A DNA stretch of 5,765 bases from Planococcus sp. (in: firmicutes) (GCA_030147225.1 JASLAI010000165.1:1-5765); one strand, 5' to 3'; shown: positions 1 to 5,520, counted from the stretch's first letter. Translations and numbers: made by a program. Notes: generated by a model from the sequence alone, not told the origin.

Positions 1-517
1 CCTGCAGCTGCAGGCCTTCTACAATGATGATGCCATTGGAAAACAAGGTTTTATGCCTCGGATGCCCTTCCTGGCTTCTTTCAATTCCAAGGGAGTCTAT
101 TCCGACGCCTTGGATCCCCAGCTCAGCCAAATAGTTTGCGCCATCTTCCGCAAGGAAAATAAAATCAACATTAAAGTTAACGTCAAATGAGTTTTTTGTT
201 TTCAATAAAATGAAATCGTCTTTTTGGATCTCAAATTTCTCCAGATCTGCTTTTGAGAGGTGATTTTCTGCGTCAGTCAAATCCAATACTTTGCATTGTC
301 GAGCCAGCTTGTCCATCGAAATTGTTTCAAAGGTTTCACCGTCATTAATCATGTGAAGCGGGGCGTCGATGTGGGTTCCGGTATGGACATTCAGTTCCAG
401 GCGCGTTTCAGTAACATAGCCATTCGTCCGCCGGTCCATTCGCGGCTGTTTTTCCGCATCGTCATTGTAAACGGGCATTCCTTCATAAATTGAACCTGTT
501 ACGTCATACATTTTCAT
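1..517 (-). CDS. Cyclase-family metal hydrolase, kynurenine formamidase-like (3' end cut by window)
   Basis: The first 172 residues of a cyclase-family protein (bacterial KynB / arylformamidase superfamily) are visible; members are usually a little over 200 residues, so some 30-40 C-terminal residues lie outside. Residues 45-55 read HTGTHIDAPLH, which fits the family signature HxGTHxDxPxH exactly; these His and Asp residues bind the catalytic metal. Later family landmarks are GIDSLGIE (139-146), H155 and the IVEGL stretch (165-169), whose Glu is usually conserved. The start is the ATG at 517, chosen because GGAAGGG (526-532) sits 8 bases upstream. No signal peptide is visible, so a cytosolic enzyme is expected. 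Family members hydrolyse N-formylkynurenine or other amides, esters and lactones; no tryptophan catabolism gene is nearby, so the substrate cannot be named. It follows the hxl operon but is separated by a terminator. Confidence 0.9.
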   Translation of the reverse strand, partial: MKMYDVTGSIYEGMPVYNDDAEKQPRMDRRTNGYVTETRLELNVHTGTHIDAPLHMINDGETFETISMDKLARQCKVLDLTDAENHLSKADLEKFEIQKDDFILLKTKNSFDVNFNVDFIFLAEDGANYLAELGIQGVGIDSLGIERSQEGHPRHKTLFSNGIIIVEGLQLQ

Positions 518-525
518 TTGATCAA

Positions 526-532
526 CCCTTCC
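526..532 (-). promoter_or_regulatory. Ribosome binding site of the cyclase gene
   Basis: The minus strand reads GGAAGGG, 8 bases before the ATG at 517. It decides the start, because the frame stays open upstream to another ATG at 619 that has no such site. I saw no convincing -35/-10 pair for this gene between here and the terminator at 657-698. Confidence 0.7.
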
Positions 533-656
533 ATAGCTGAGATGGTCTTTCACTGTATGTTCACTTTGGCATGTTACGGATTCAGCTGTCCAGTGAGAAC
601 GCTTGAGTTTCAAGGTCATTCATTGCCTATGTCTCTTTACCACAAGAAACAATCAG

Positions 657-698
657 AAAAGAGCCTGAAACTGAAGTAATTCAGACTCAGACTCTTTC
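657..698 (-). terminator. Intrinsic terminator behind hxlB
   Basis: Just after the hxlB stop the minus strand forms a long hairpin. The outer arms are AAAGAGTCTGA (687-697) and TCAGGCTCTTT (658-668), an 11-bp stem with one G-T pair. A second 5-bp stem, CTGAA/TTCAG, is stacked inside with a TTAC loop and only two unpaired bases on each side. It is followed by the T-rich run TTCTGATTGTTTCTT. On the other strand the stem is followed by TTTCAATTTTTATT, so it could work both ways. It should end the hxlAB transcript before the cyclase gene. Confidence 0.8.
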
Positions 699-703
699 AA
701 TTT

Positions 704-1258
704 TTATTCTAAATTCGCATGCCTGCCGTACATCGTGTCGGAGTTCAGTCCTTTTTGGTCCATGAACCGCAAGATTACTGCATCATAGAAAAGCAATAGC
801 GATTGCTCAAACAGCGAACCCATCGGTTGAATCGACTTGCCGCTGGAACCGTCTGCCTTTGCTTGAGCAGGAATGGCGATCCGGATGTCTCCAAGACGGC
901 CTATGGTTGATTCGGGATTGATCGTAATCGCCGCTACCGTAGCACCGATGGTTTTAGCTTTTTGCGTCATCGCTGCGAGGCCCTGGGTTTCACCAGAACC
1001 GGAACCGACGATGAAAAGATCATCCGCTTCCAAATTCGGTGTAACCGTTTCTCCTATCACATATGCATCAAGACCCATATGCATCATCCGCATGACGAAC
1101 GCTTTTGCCATAAAGCCAGAGCGGCCCCCGCCTGCAACAAATATTTTTTTTGCCTGCAGGATGCCGCTTACCAGCTTCTCAGCTTCGGCGTCATCAATGA
1201 GCGTCAAGGTCCGTTTGAGTTCAGCCAAAATTTCATCTGTGAAGCCTGTGGTGTTCAT
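704..1258 (-). CDS. hxlB: 6-phospho-3-hexuloisomerase (PHI)
   Basis: A 184-residue SIS-fold sugar-phosphate isomerase, the same size as B. subtilis HxlB. It converts 3-hexulose 6-phosphate to fructose 6-phosphate, the second step of the ribulose monophosphate route that fixes or detoxifies formaldehyde; it is cytosolic. Visible SIS features are GGGRSGF (43-49), which contacts the sugar phosphate, GSGSGET (85-91), a second phosphate-binding turn, the QPMGSLFEQ segment (144-152) and the C-terminal end MYGRHANLE typical of this family. The ATG at 1258 follows the hxlA stop after one base (TAA-T-ATG). No good Shine-Dalgarno sequence stands at the right distance (AAGGAAAG is about 14 bases away), so translation probably depends on coupling to hxlA. 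The neighbouring hxlA and full length make the assignment secure. Confidence 0.95.
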   Translation of the reverse strand: MNTTGFTDEILAELKRTLTLIDDAEAEKLVSGILQAKKIFVAGGGRSGFMAKAFVMRMMHMGLDAYVIGETVTPNLEADDLFIVGSGSGETQGLAAMTQKAKTIGATVAAITINPESTIGRLGDIRIAIPAQAKADGSSGKSIQPMGSLFEQSLLLFYDAVILRFMDQKGLNSDTMYGRHANLE

Positions 1259-1259
1259 A

Positions 1260-1901
1260 TTAAGCCAACACGCTTTCCTTGATCAGCTTTTGGATTTCCG
1301 CTGCTTCTGCACGCTTGTCTTCTTTGCCCGTGATGCCGCCGCCGACGATGATTAAATCGGGTTGTGCTTTGATCACTTCCGGCAATGTTTCCAATTTGAT
1401 GCCGCCTGCGATAGCTGTACGGGTATTTTTTACGACGCTTTTAATGGTCCGCAAGTCTTCAAATGAATCTTTGCCTTCTGCCTGCAAATCGTAGCCAGTA
1501 TGAACACAGATATAATCAGCGCCAAGCAAATCAAGTTCGGCAGCACGTGTTTTGATATCTTTTACTGCGATCATGTCGATCAAGATTTTCTTCCCTAATT
1601 TTTTCGCTTCTTCAACAGCACCTTTAATCGACGAATCTTCTGCTTGTGCCAGAATCGTAACGATGTCTGCACCTGCAGCAGCGGCATTTGATACTTCATA
1701 AGCTGCTGCGTCCATAATTTTTACGTCTGCAAGAACTTCCAAGTCAGGAAATGCTGCTTTTACTTCCGCAACTGCTTTTAATCCTTCTTTGTTGATGACG
1801 GGAGTTCCAAGTTCAACGATGTCGATATGGGCCTCTACTTCTTTAATAAGTTCGAGTGCTTGTGGGATGTCTACCAAATCTAAAGCTAGTTGTAATTTCA
1901 T
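1260..1901 (-). CDS. hxlA: 3-hexulose-6-phosphate synthase (HPS)
   Basis: A 213-residue member of the OMP decarboxylase suprafamily. It condenses formaldehyde with ribulose 5-phosphate to give 3-hexulose 6-phosphate in the cytosol, using a divalent metal. Family landmarks are the first strand LALDL (D8), VELGTP (29-34), the suprafamily DxKxxD motif as ADVKIMD (58-64: D59, K61, D64), CVHTGYD (132-138) and the phosphate-binding AIAGGI and IIVGGGITG segments (163-168 and 184-192). The start at ATG 1901 gives the canonical N-terminus MKLQLALDL and follows AGGAG (1914-1918). The frame stays open upstream to ATGs at 1964 and 1991, but those fall inside the promoter region and would add sequence foreign to the family. 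In non-methylotrophic Bacillales this pair is a formaldehyde detoxification operon. It is the first gene of a two-gene unit with hxlB. Confidence 0.95.
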   Translation of the reverse strand: MKLQLALDLVDIPQALELIKEVEAHIDIVELGTPVINKEGLKAVAEVKAAFPDLEVLADVKIMDAAAYEVSNAAAAGADIVTILAQAEDSSIKGAVEEAKKLGKKILIDMIAVKDIKTRAAELDLLGADYICVHTGYDLQAEGKDSFEDLRTIKSVVKNTRTAIAGGIKLETLPEVIKAQPDLIIVGGGITGKEDKRAEAAEIQKLIKESVLA

Positions 1902-1920
1902 ATATATATAAATCTCCTCA
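1900..1920 (-). promoter_or_regulatory. hxlA ribosome binding site with an AT-repeat spacer
   Basis: The minus strand reads TGAGGAGA, then a stretch ending in an alternating TATATATATAT tract that runs into the ATG. From AGGAG to the ATG are 12 bases, longer than the usual 7-9. The alternating tract (1900-1910) makes up most of the spacer, so a change in repeat number would alter the spacing without touching the protein. Confidence 0.65.
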
Positions 1921-1926
1921 GTTTCG

Positions 1927-1941
1927 TATTTTGGGTCAGTA
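1927..1941 (-). promoter_or_regulatory. Possible second operator-like box in the hxlA leader
   Basis: On the minus strand this reads TACTGACCCAAAATA. It matches 12 of 15 positions of the plus-strand box TACTGACAAAAAGTA at 1993-2007, so the two copies face each other and flank the hxl promoter, with 66 bases between their centres. It lies just after the -10 element, where a bound protein could block or bend the promoter. The similarity is visible, but function is inference and chance cannot be excluded. Confidence 0.3.
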
Positions 1942-1943
1942 TC

Positions 1944-1972
1944 AGTGTAAGTCCTGCTATCCATATTGTGAA
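1944..1972 (-). promoter_or_regulatory. Candidate sigma-A promoter of hxlAB
   Basis: On the minus strand TTCACA (1967-1972; 5 of 6 matches to TTGACA) is followed after 17 bases by TACACT (1944-1949; 4 of 6 to TATAAT). The predicted start near 1937 leaves a leader of about 35 bases before the hxlA ATG. The modest -10 fits a promoter that needs an activator, as known for hxlAB of B. subtilis, where HxlR activates in response to formaldehyde. Confidence 0.5.
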
Positions 1973-1992
1973 GTACGCACTTTAAAAGCACA

Positions 1993-2017
1993 TACTGACA
2001 AAAAGTATACTGTCAGT
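1993..2017. promoter_or_regulatory. Candidate HxlR-type operator upstream of the hxl promoter
   Basis: Two overlapping symmetric elements are present. ACTGACA (1994-2000) and TGTCAGT (2011-2017) form a perfect 7-bp inverted repeat with a 10-base spacer that contains the palindrome GTATAC. The core 1993-2007 reads TACT-N7-AGTA, the layout I recall for boxes bound by YodB/CatR, which belong to the same HTH family (HxlR/DUF24) as HxlR. It ends about 20 bases upstream of the -35 element, a suitable place for an activator. No hxlR gene is in the window, so the partner is inferred from what is known in B. subtilis. Confidence 0.45.
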
Positions 2018-2023
2018 CTTCAT

Positions 2024-2087
2024 AAGAGTTTCAGCAGGCAGCAGGTTTCTGGCGCGGCTTCTTCAATTGACACTGCTGGAGACTCTT
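2024..2087 (-). other. Imperfect hairpin at the end of the GGDEF-EAL gene
   Basis: AAGAGT and CAGCAG after the stop codon on the minus strand can pair with CTGCTG and ACTCTT further down: two 6-bp stems, a small internal loop and a loop of about 35 bases. No T-run follows (the next bases are ATGAAG), so it is not a good intrinsic terminator. It could be a processing or weak stop site. Transcripts of the signalling gene may therefore read on into hxlAB. Confidence 0.25.
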
Positions 2088-3373
2088 TAACCGGTCTGTA
2101 TGGCCTGATAGATTTCCTCAATTTCTTTTGGTGGAAGGGGGCGGTTGAAGTAATAGCCCTGTGCTTGGTTGCAGTTCTGGTTTTTCAGGAAGTCGAGTTG
2201 TTCTTTCGTTTCGACGCCTTCAGCAATGACGTTTAAATCTAAGTCATGTGCCATTCGGATGATCGTTTTCACCAAGGCTTCATCTTTTGTATCGGCATCA
2301 ATGTTCCGGGTAAAATGCTGATCGATTTTTAATGTGCGAATGGGAAACAGCTTTAAGTAACTCAAGGAAGAATAGCCAGTGCCAAAATCATCGATAGACA
2401 AATGCAATCCAAGAGAAGACAATTCCTGCATAGTGGCAATCGCACTTTGGTCATTTTGAATGACAGTTTCTGTTAGCTCGAGTTCCAGGTATTGCGCGTC
2501 CAGCCCAGACTCTTTCAATACCGTTTCCACTATTTTCGGAAAATCTGCTTGCGCAAACTGGCGGGCAGAGATATTGACCGCCACACGAAAAGGCGGAAGT
2601 CCGGCCTCTTGCCAGGCTTTGTTTTGCCGGCATGCTTCCATCAGGACAAACTCCCCAATTTTAGCGATGCTTCCCGTTTCTTCTGCAATCGGAATAAATT
2701 CAGCAGGAGAAATATTCCCCCATTCCGGATGAGTCCATCGAATAAGGGCTTCCACACCAATGATCTCCTCGTTATCCAAACTGATCTGCGGCTGGTAATG
2801 GATTGCAAACTCTCCGTGTTCGATTCCTTTGCGTAATCCGGTAGCCAAGTTGGATTTCCTGGAAATGGATTCATTCATGCTTTGCGTAAAAAACTGGAAC
2901 CCGTTCTTTCCATCTTCTTTTGCCTGATACATGGCGATATCCGCATTTTTGATCAATGCATTGGATTCTCTTCCATCAGAAGGGTAAAGGCTGATGCCTA
3001 CTGAGAGACTGGTGAATATCTCTTCTCCTTCCAGTTGAAACGGTTCGTTCAACGCGTTGCCCAGTCTGGTGGCGATGCTCGCGGCTTGGCTGTATTCCGT
3101 ATTGGGCAGCAACAGAACAAACTCGTCTCCTCCAACACGGGAAAGTGTGTCCTTGCTGCTGATATTGTGTTTAAGCCGCTCCGTCACATTTTTCAGGAAA
3201 AGGTCGCCGAAGGCATGTCCAAACCAGTCGTTGATCATCTTGAAATTGTCCAGGTCCATATAAAAGAGGGAGAAGGTGGCTTGCGTTTCCTTGGACTGTT
3301 CCAAAAGTGAAGTCAGCCGATCGTTGAAAAGTCGACGGTTTGGCAATCCGGTCAATGGATCTAAATAAACCAA
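2087..3373 (-). CDS. GGDEF-EAL half of a c-di-GMP turnover protein (diguanylate cyclase / phosphodiesterase)
   Basis: A 428-residue segment with two catalytic domains. GGDEF domain (about 1-165): the opening YLDPLTGLPNRR, metal Asp40 in FYMDLDNFK, N48/D49 and the active-site loop SRVGGDEF (78-85); this domain would make c-di-GMP from two GTP. The I-site position holds SSKD (72-75) instead of RxxD, so product inhibition is probably lost. EAL domain (about 175-425): E208 in EALIRW, N267 in VNISARQ, ELTE (299-302), D328/D329 in DDFGTGYSS, K349/D351 in LKIDQHF, E385 in EGVET and Q405 in QGYYFNRP; all residues expected of an active phosphodiesterase are there. Only a TTG (3371-3373) offers a start, with no Shine-Dalgarno sequence, and it lies where the GGDEF fold begins. 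The frame is open back to 3385, directly after the TAA of the upstream sensor gene, so this is most likely the separated second half of that gene. Confidence 0.8.
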   Translation of the reverse strand: MVYLDPLTGLPNRRLFNDRLTSLLEQSKETQATFSLFYMDLDNFKMINDWFGHAFGDLFLKNVTERLKHNISSKDTLSRVGGDEFVLLLPNTEYSQAASIATRLGNALNEPFQLEGEEIFTSLSVGISLYPSDGRESNALIKNADIAMYQAKEDGKNGFQFFTQSMNESISRKSNLATGLRKGIEHGEFAIHYQPQISLDNEEIIGVEALIRWTHPEWGNISPAEFIPIAEETGSIAKIGEFVLMEACRQNKAWQEAGLPPFRVAVNISARQFAQADFPKIVETVLKESGLDAQYLELELTETVIQNDQSAIATMQELSSLGLHLSIDDFGTGYSSLSYLKLFPIRTLKIDQHFTRNIDADTKDEALVKTIIRMAHDLDLNVIAEGVETKEQLDFLKNQNCNQAQGYYFNRPLPPKEIEEIYQAIQTG

Positions 3374-3385
3374 GTCGTTTTTTTT

Positions 3386-4516
3386 TTATTGGGGAATTTT
3401 GGGTTGGGTAATGTCCCGAATAATGCTGCTGAAAAACATGCCTTTTTCGGTTTCCCAGGAACCCAACGACATTTCAAGAGGAAACTCGCTGCCGTCTTTT
3501 CTGGATCCCATTAATTCGACAGTTTGTCCGATAACTTGCGCTATTTTTGTTTCCCCGTATTGATCTGTTTGTTGTATATAATCTTCATGCAAGCGTCTGG
3601 GGATAATGGAATCTATATTCGAACCAAGTATTTCTTCTGATGAATAACCAAAAATCCTCTCGGCCCCTCGGTTCCATTGAATGATGCTGCCGTGAAAATC
3701 TGCCACGATGATGGCGTCTTTTGCTGACTCTATGACCGACTTGAACTTCAGTTCGGATTCTTCTGAATGGGCTTTTAATCTTCGGTCAATTTGCACGCTG
3801 ATAAAAGCGGATGCGAGAATCAGCAGCATGCCAGCGCCAATCCCATAAGCCAGCAGCGAATTGTCGATTGAAGAACTGACAGAATGCGCCATATCTTGCG
3901 AAGAAGGCGCAAATTGGGCTGCTGCCATACCTGTATAATGCATCCCGGATACGGCGATTCCGATAAGTAATGCGCTGGCAATTTTACGCCAGTGAAATCT
4001 AGGCACATCTGGCAAATAAAACATCAGGTACAAGCCGATATAAGAAGCTGCCAAAGCAATAACGACAGATACACCCCATAAAATTGGATCGTATGAAATG
4101 ACAGCTTCCATTTGCATGGCTTTCATTCCTATGTGATGCATCGAGATGATGCCGGTGCCAATAAAAAAAGCGCCGATAATCAAGCTCTTTTGGCTGACCT
4201 TGCCTCTGCTGACAATGTAAAAAGCGGCTCCGCAAGAGATGATAGCTGGAATGATGGACAGCATGACCATGCTGACCTGATAAGTCACATCAACCGAAAT
4301 ATGAAAAGCCAGCATGCCAATAAAATGCATAGACCAAATTCCCAAACCTAAAATAAATGAACCGGTGAAGATCCATTTGAATGCTGAATTTGGATTGGTT
4401 CCCTTCAGTTGATTGCTTATTTCCAATGCTGCAGAGGCAGAAAAAACAGCTACCAAAATTGACAACAGAACAAGCGGGAAATGATAAGTGCTGACTAAAG
4501 TTTCAATAATGTTCAC
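3386..4516 (-). CDS. MHYT-PAS membrane sensor protein (N-terminal half of a c-di-GMP gene)
   Basis: 376 residues. Residues 1-245 form an MHYT domain of seven predicted membrane helices. Its three signature repeats are all present: MHFIGM (63-68), MHHIGM (126-131) and MHYTGM (192-197). They are proposed to bind copper and sense oxygen, CO or NO at the outer membrane face; the ligand is not proven. Residues about 255-372 are a PAS domain (IIVADFHGSIIQWNRGAERIFGY is its core, shown here only as a position: 269-291) ending in SSIIRDIT. The start is GTG at 4516, supported by AGGAAAG (4521-4527) 4 bases before it. The protein ends nine residues into the linker that normally joins PAS to GGDEF; this linker carries two prolines (QPKIPQ) where a helix is expected. 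The gene lies 64 bases after the LOV-STAS gene with no terminator between. Confidence 0.85.
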   Translation of the reverse strand: MNIIETLVSTYHFPLVLLSILVAVFSASAALEISNQLKGTNPNSAFKWIFTGSFILGLGIWSMHFIGMLAFHISVDVTYQVSMVMLSIIPAIISCGAAFYIVSRGKVSQKSLIIGAFFIGTGIISMHHIGMKAMQMEAVISYDPILWGVSVVIALAASYIGLYLMFYLPDVPRFHWRKIASALLIGIAVSGMHYTGMAAAQFAPSSQDMAHSVSSSIDNSLLAYGIGAGMLLILASAFISVQIDRRLKAHSEESELKFKSVIESAKDAIIVADFHGSIIQWNRGAERIFGYSSEEILGSNIDSIIPRRLHEDYIQQTDQYGETKIAQVIGQTVELMGSRKDGSEFPLEMSLGSWETEKGMFFSSIIRDITQPKIPQ

Positions 4517-4541
4517 AACGCTTTCCTGATTCTAAATAAAT

Positions 4542-4569
4542 AATATACTCTAAATCCTGTTCAAACCAA
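4542..4569 (-). promoter_or_regulatory. Weak candidate promoter for the MHYT-PAS gene
   Basis: On the minus strand TATATT (4542-4547; 5 of 6 to TATAAT) follows TTGGTT (4564-4569; 3 of 6) after 16 bases. The gap between the LOV gene and this gene (4517-4580) contains no hairpin with a T-run, so co-transcription with the LOV gene is equally possible. Confidence 0.3.
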
Positions 4570-4580
4570 AAGTTTTTAGC

Positions 4581-5372
4581 TCAATCAACATCCAGAGGGA
4601 GCCGCCGCAAATATTCAAGCACTTGCTGTACGGTCGAAAAAGTCAACAGGGTCTGGTCCTGCTCTTGAAGTCCGGCGATTTCCATGGCGGTTTTGGGAGT
4701 GATTCCTGTGATATAGAGTTTACTGCCCATAAGCCGCAGCACATGCTGGATGGTCAATAGGTTCTCGTATAAGAAATTTTCTCTCCAAATAACTCCTGTA
4801 ACGTCAATGATGACGTGGACAGTGGCAGTTCTTTGCACAAACTCACTTAACTTTTCCGTCAAAATTCTAAAACGGCTATTGTCCATTTTTCTGACCAGGG
4901 CCACAGCGCCAAGATCTTTGTGGAGCGGGATGATAGGCAGCAGCAATTCATTGATTTCTTCTTCTTTCTCATCGATTAACAGCCGCTGATGAATATCGTT
5001 CGTGATATTTGTTTGTGTGCCGATGAAAAAGAACTTTCCTTCAATAACCATTGGCTCGATGTTCAACCGGTTCCAGAAAGTGGTGCCGTCTTTGCGGTAA
5101 TTTTGCAGCGTGACAGTCGTTTGTGTTTTATGTGCAATCCTTTCTCTCATGCGCTCGATGTCTGCCGTTTTGGTCTTGGGGCCTTGCAAAAAACGGCAAT
5201 TCTGCCCAACAATTTCCTGGCGCGAGTAACCGGTCAGCTGTTCAAAGGTCTGATTCGAGTAAATGATGGGATTGTCTGCTTGTTCAGGATCGGTTACCAC
5301 TGCAGCAACCTGGCTGCCGTTTAACATGGCTTCCAGAATAGCGAATTGAGTTGTACTGCTTAAATGGTTCAT
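4581..5372 (-). CDS. Blue-light photoreceptor with LOV and STAS domains (YtvA-like)
   Basis: 263 residues, almost the length of B. subtilis YtvA (261). LOV domain about 10-127: the photoactive cysteine is C59 in GQNCRFLQG (56-64), and the flavin-contacting residues N91 (NYRKDG), N101 (FWNRLNI) and Q120 (GTQTNIT) all sit three positions below their YtvA equivalents C62, N94, N104 and Q123. Blue light should form a reversible Cys59-FMN adduct. A linker helix (about 128-146) leads to a C-terminal STAS domain (about 147-260) with the central strand HVIIDVTGV (186-194). In B. subtilis the STAS domain places YtvA in the stressosome, which controls sigma-B. T192 lies in the D-x-T-G-V motif that carries the phosphorylated Thr in RsbR paralogues; phosphorylation here is only a possibility. 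The ATG at 5372 follows AGGAG after 9 bases. It is first in line before the c-di-GMP gene. Confidence 0.93.
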   Translation of the reverse strand: MNHLSSTTQFAILEAMLNGSQVAAVVTDPEQADNPIIYSNQTFEQLTGYSRQEIVGQNCRFLQGPKTKTADIERMRERIAHKTQTTVTLQNYRKDGTTFWNRLNIEPMVIEGKFFFIGTQTNITNDIHQRLLIDEKEEEINELLLPIIPLHKDLGAVALVRKMDNSRFRILTEKLSEFVQRTATVHVIIDVTGVIWRENFLYENLLTIQHVLRLMGSKLYITGITPKTAMEIAGLQEQDQTLLTFSTVQQVLEYLRRLPLDVD

Positions 5373-5381
5373 ATATTTTGA

Positions 5382-5386
5382 CTCCT
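5382..5386 (-). promoter_or_regulatory. Ribosome binding site of the LOV-STAS gene
   Basis: The minus strand reads AGGAG, 9 bases before the ATG at 5372. It fixes the start; the resulting N-terminus matches the family length. Confidence 0.75.
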
Positions 5387-5473
5387 ATCTTGGATGAAAG
5401 AATGGTATAGAAAATGAAAAATGGTAGAAGTACAGAAGGAGCTGATGGATTTCATGGGCCAGCTTTTCGAGTA

Positions 5474-5502
5474 ATAATAGGGGGAAACAGTATAAAGGTG
5501 AA
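5474..5502 (-). promoter_or_regulatory. Candidate sigma-A promoter of the LOV-STAS gene
   Basis: On the minus strand TTCACC (5497-5502; 4 of 6 to TTGACA) is followed after 17 bases by TATTAT (5474-5479; 5 of 6 to TATAAT). The implied leader is about 95 bases. I saw no good sigma-B promoter (GTTTAA plus GGGTAT) here, although this receptor family feeds into sigma-B in B. subtilis. Confidence 0.4.
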
Positions 5503-5520
5503 TGTTTTAGAGGACTTTGG

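Larger units (their letters stand above)
2087..4516 (-). pseudogene. Split MHYT-PAS-GGDEF-EAL gene (YkoW-like) with one in-frame stop
   Basis: The sensor part (3386-4516) and the catalytic part (2087-3385) lie in the same reading frame and are separated only by TAA at 3386-3388. MHYT-PAS-GGDEF-EAL is a standard single-protein order, seen in YkoW of B. subtilis (about 800 residues); here the sum is 376 + 1 + 432 codons, about the same. The usual PAS-to-GGDEF linker DIT-(12 residues)-[AV]Y-x-D is kept in length: DIT, QPKIPQ, stop, KKNDL, VYLD counts exactly 12 with the stop as position 7, a place often held by Glu, and GAA to TAA is one base. No other damage is visible. It may be a recent pseudogene, a true split into two proteins, or a sequencing error. 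Confidence 0.6.

Noticed and set aside
1..14. Perfect 14-base palindrome CCTGCAGCTGCAGG at the left edge
   Set aside because: It lies inside the cyclase gene and encodes the expected GLQLQ region after IVEGL; codon choice explains it.
602..614. Small inverted repeat CTTGA-GTT-TCAAG
   Set aside because: A 5-bp repeat with a 3-base loop is expected by chance in a window of this size and no promoter is tied to it.
509..619. Alternative start at ATG 619 that would lengthen the cyclase by 34 residues
   Set aside because: The frame is open, but the added sequence is unlike the family and a good ribosome binding site stands before ATG 517.
580..622. Short minus-strand frame (13 codons, MNDLETQAFSLDS) before the cyclase gene, seen as a possible leader peptide
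   Set aside because: It has no ribosome binding site and no attenuator-like structure follows.
873..1355. Plus-strand reading frame of 160 codons across hxlB
   Set aside because: It is antisense to hxlB and the end of hxlA, both clear enzyme genes, and has no family features.
1902..1991. Longer hxlA starting at ATG 1991 or 1964
   Set aside because: The extra residues cover the promoter and binding-site region and are foreign to the family, whose proteins start with MKLQLALDL-type sequence.
3378..3387. Ten-T run as the tail of a transcription terminator
   Set aside because: No GC-rich hairpin precedes it on either strand, and on the minus strand it is an A run inside the split gene.
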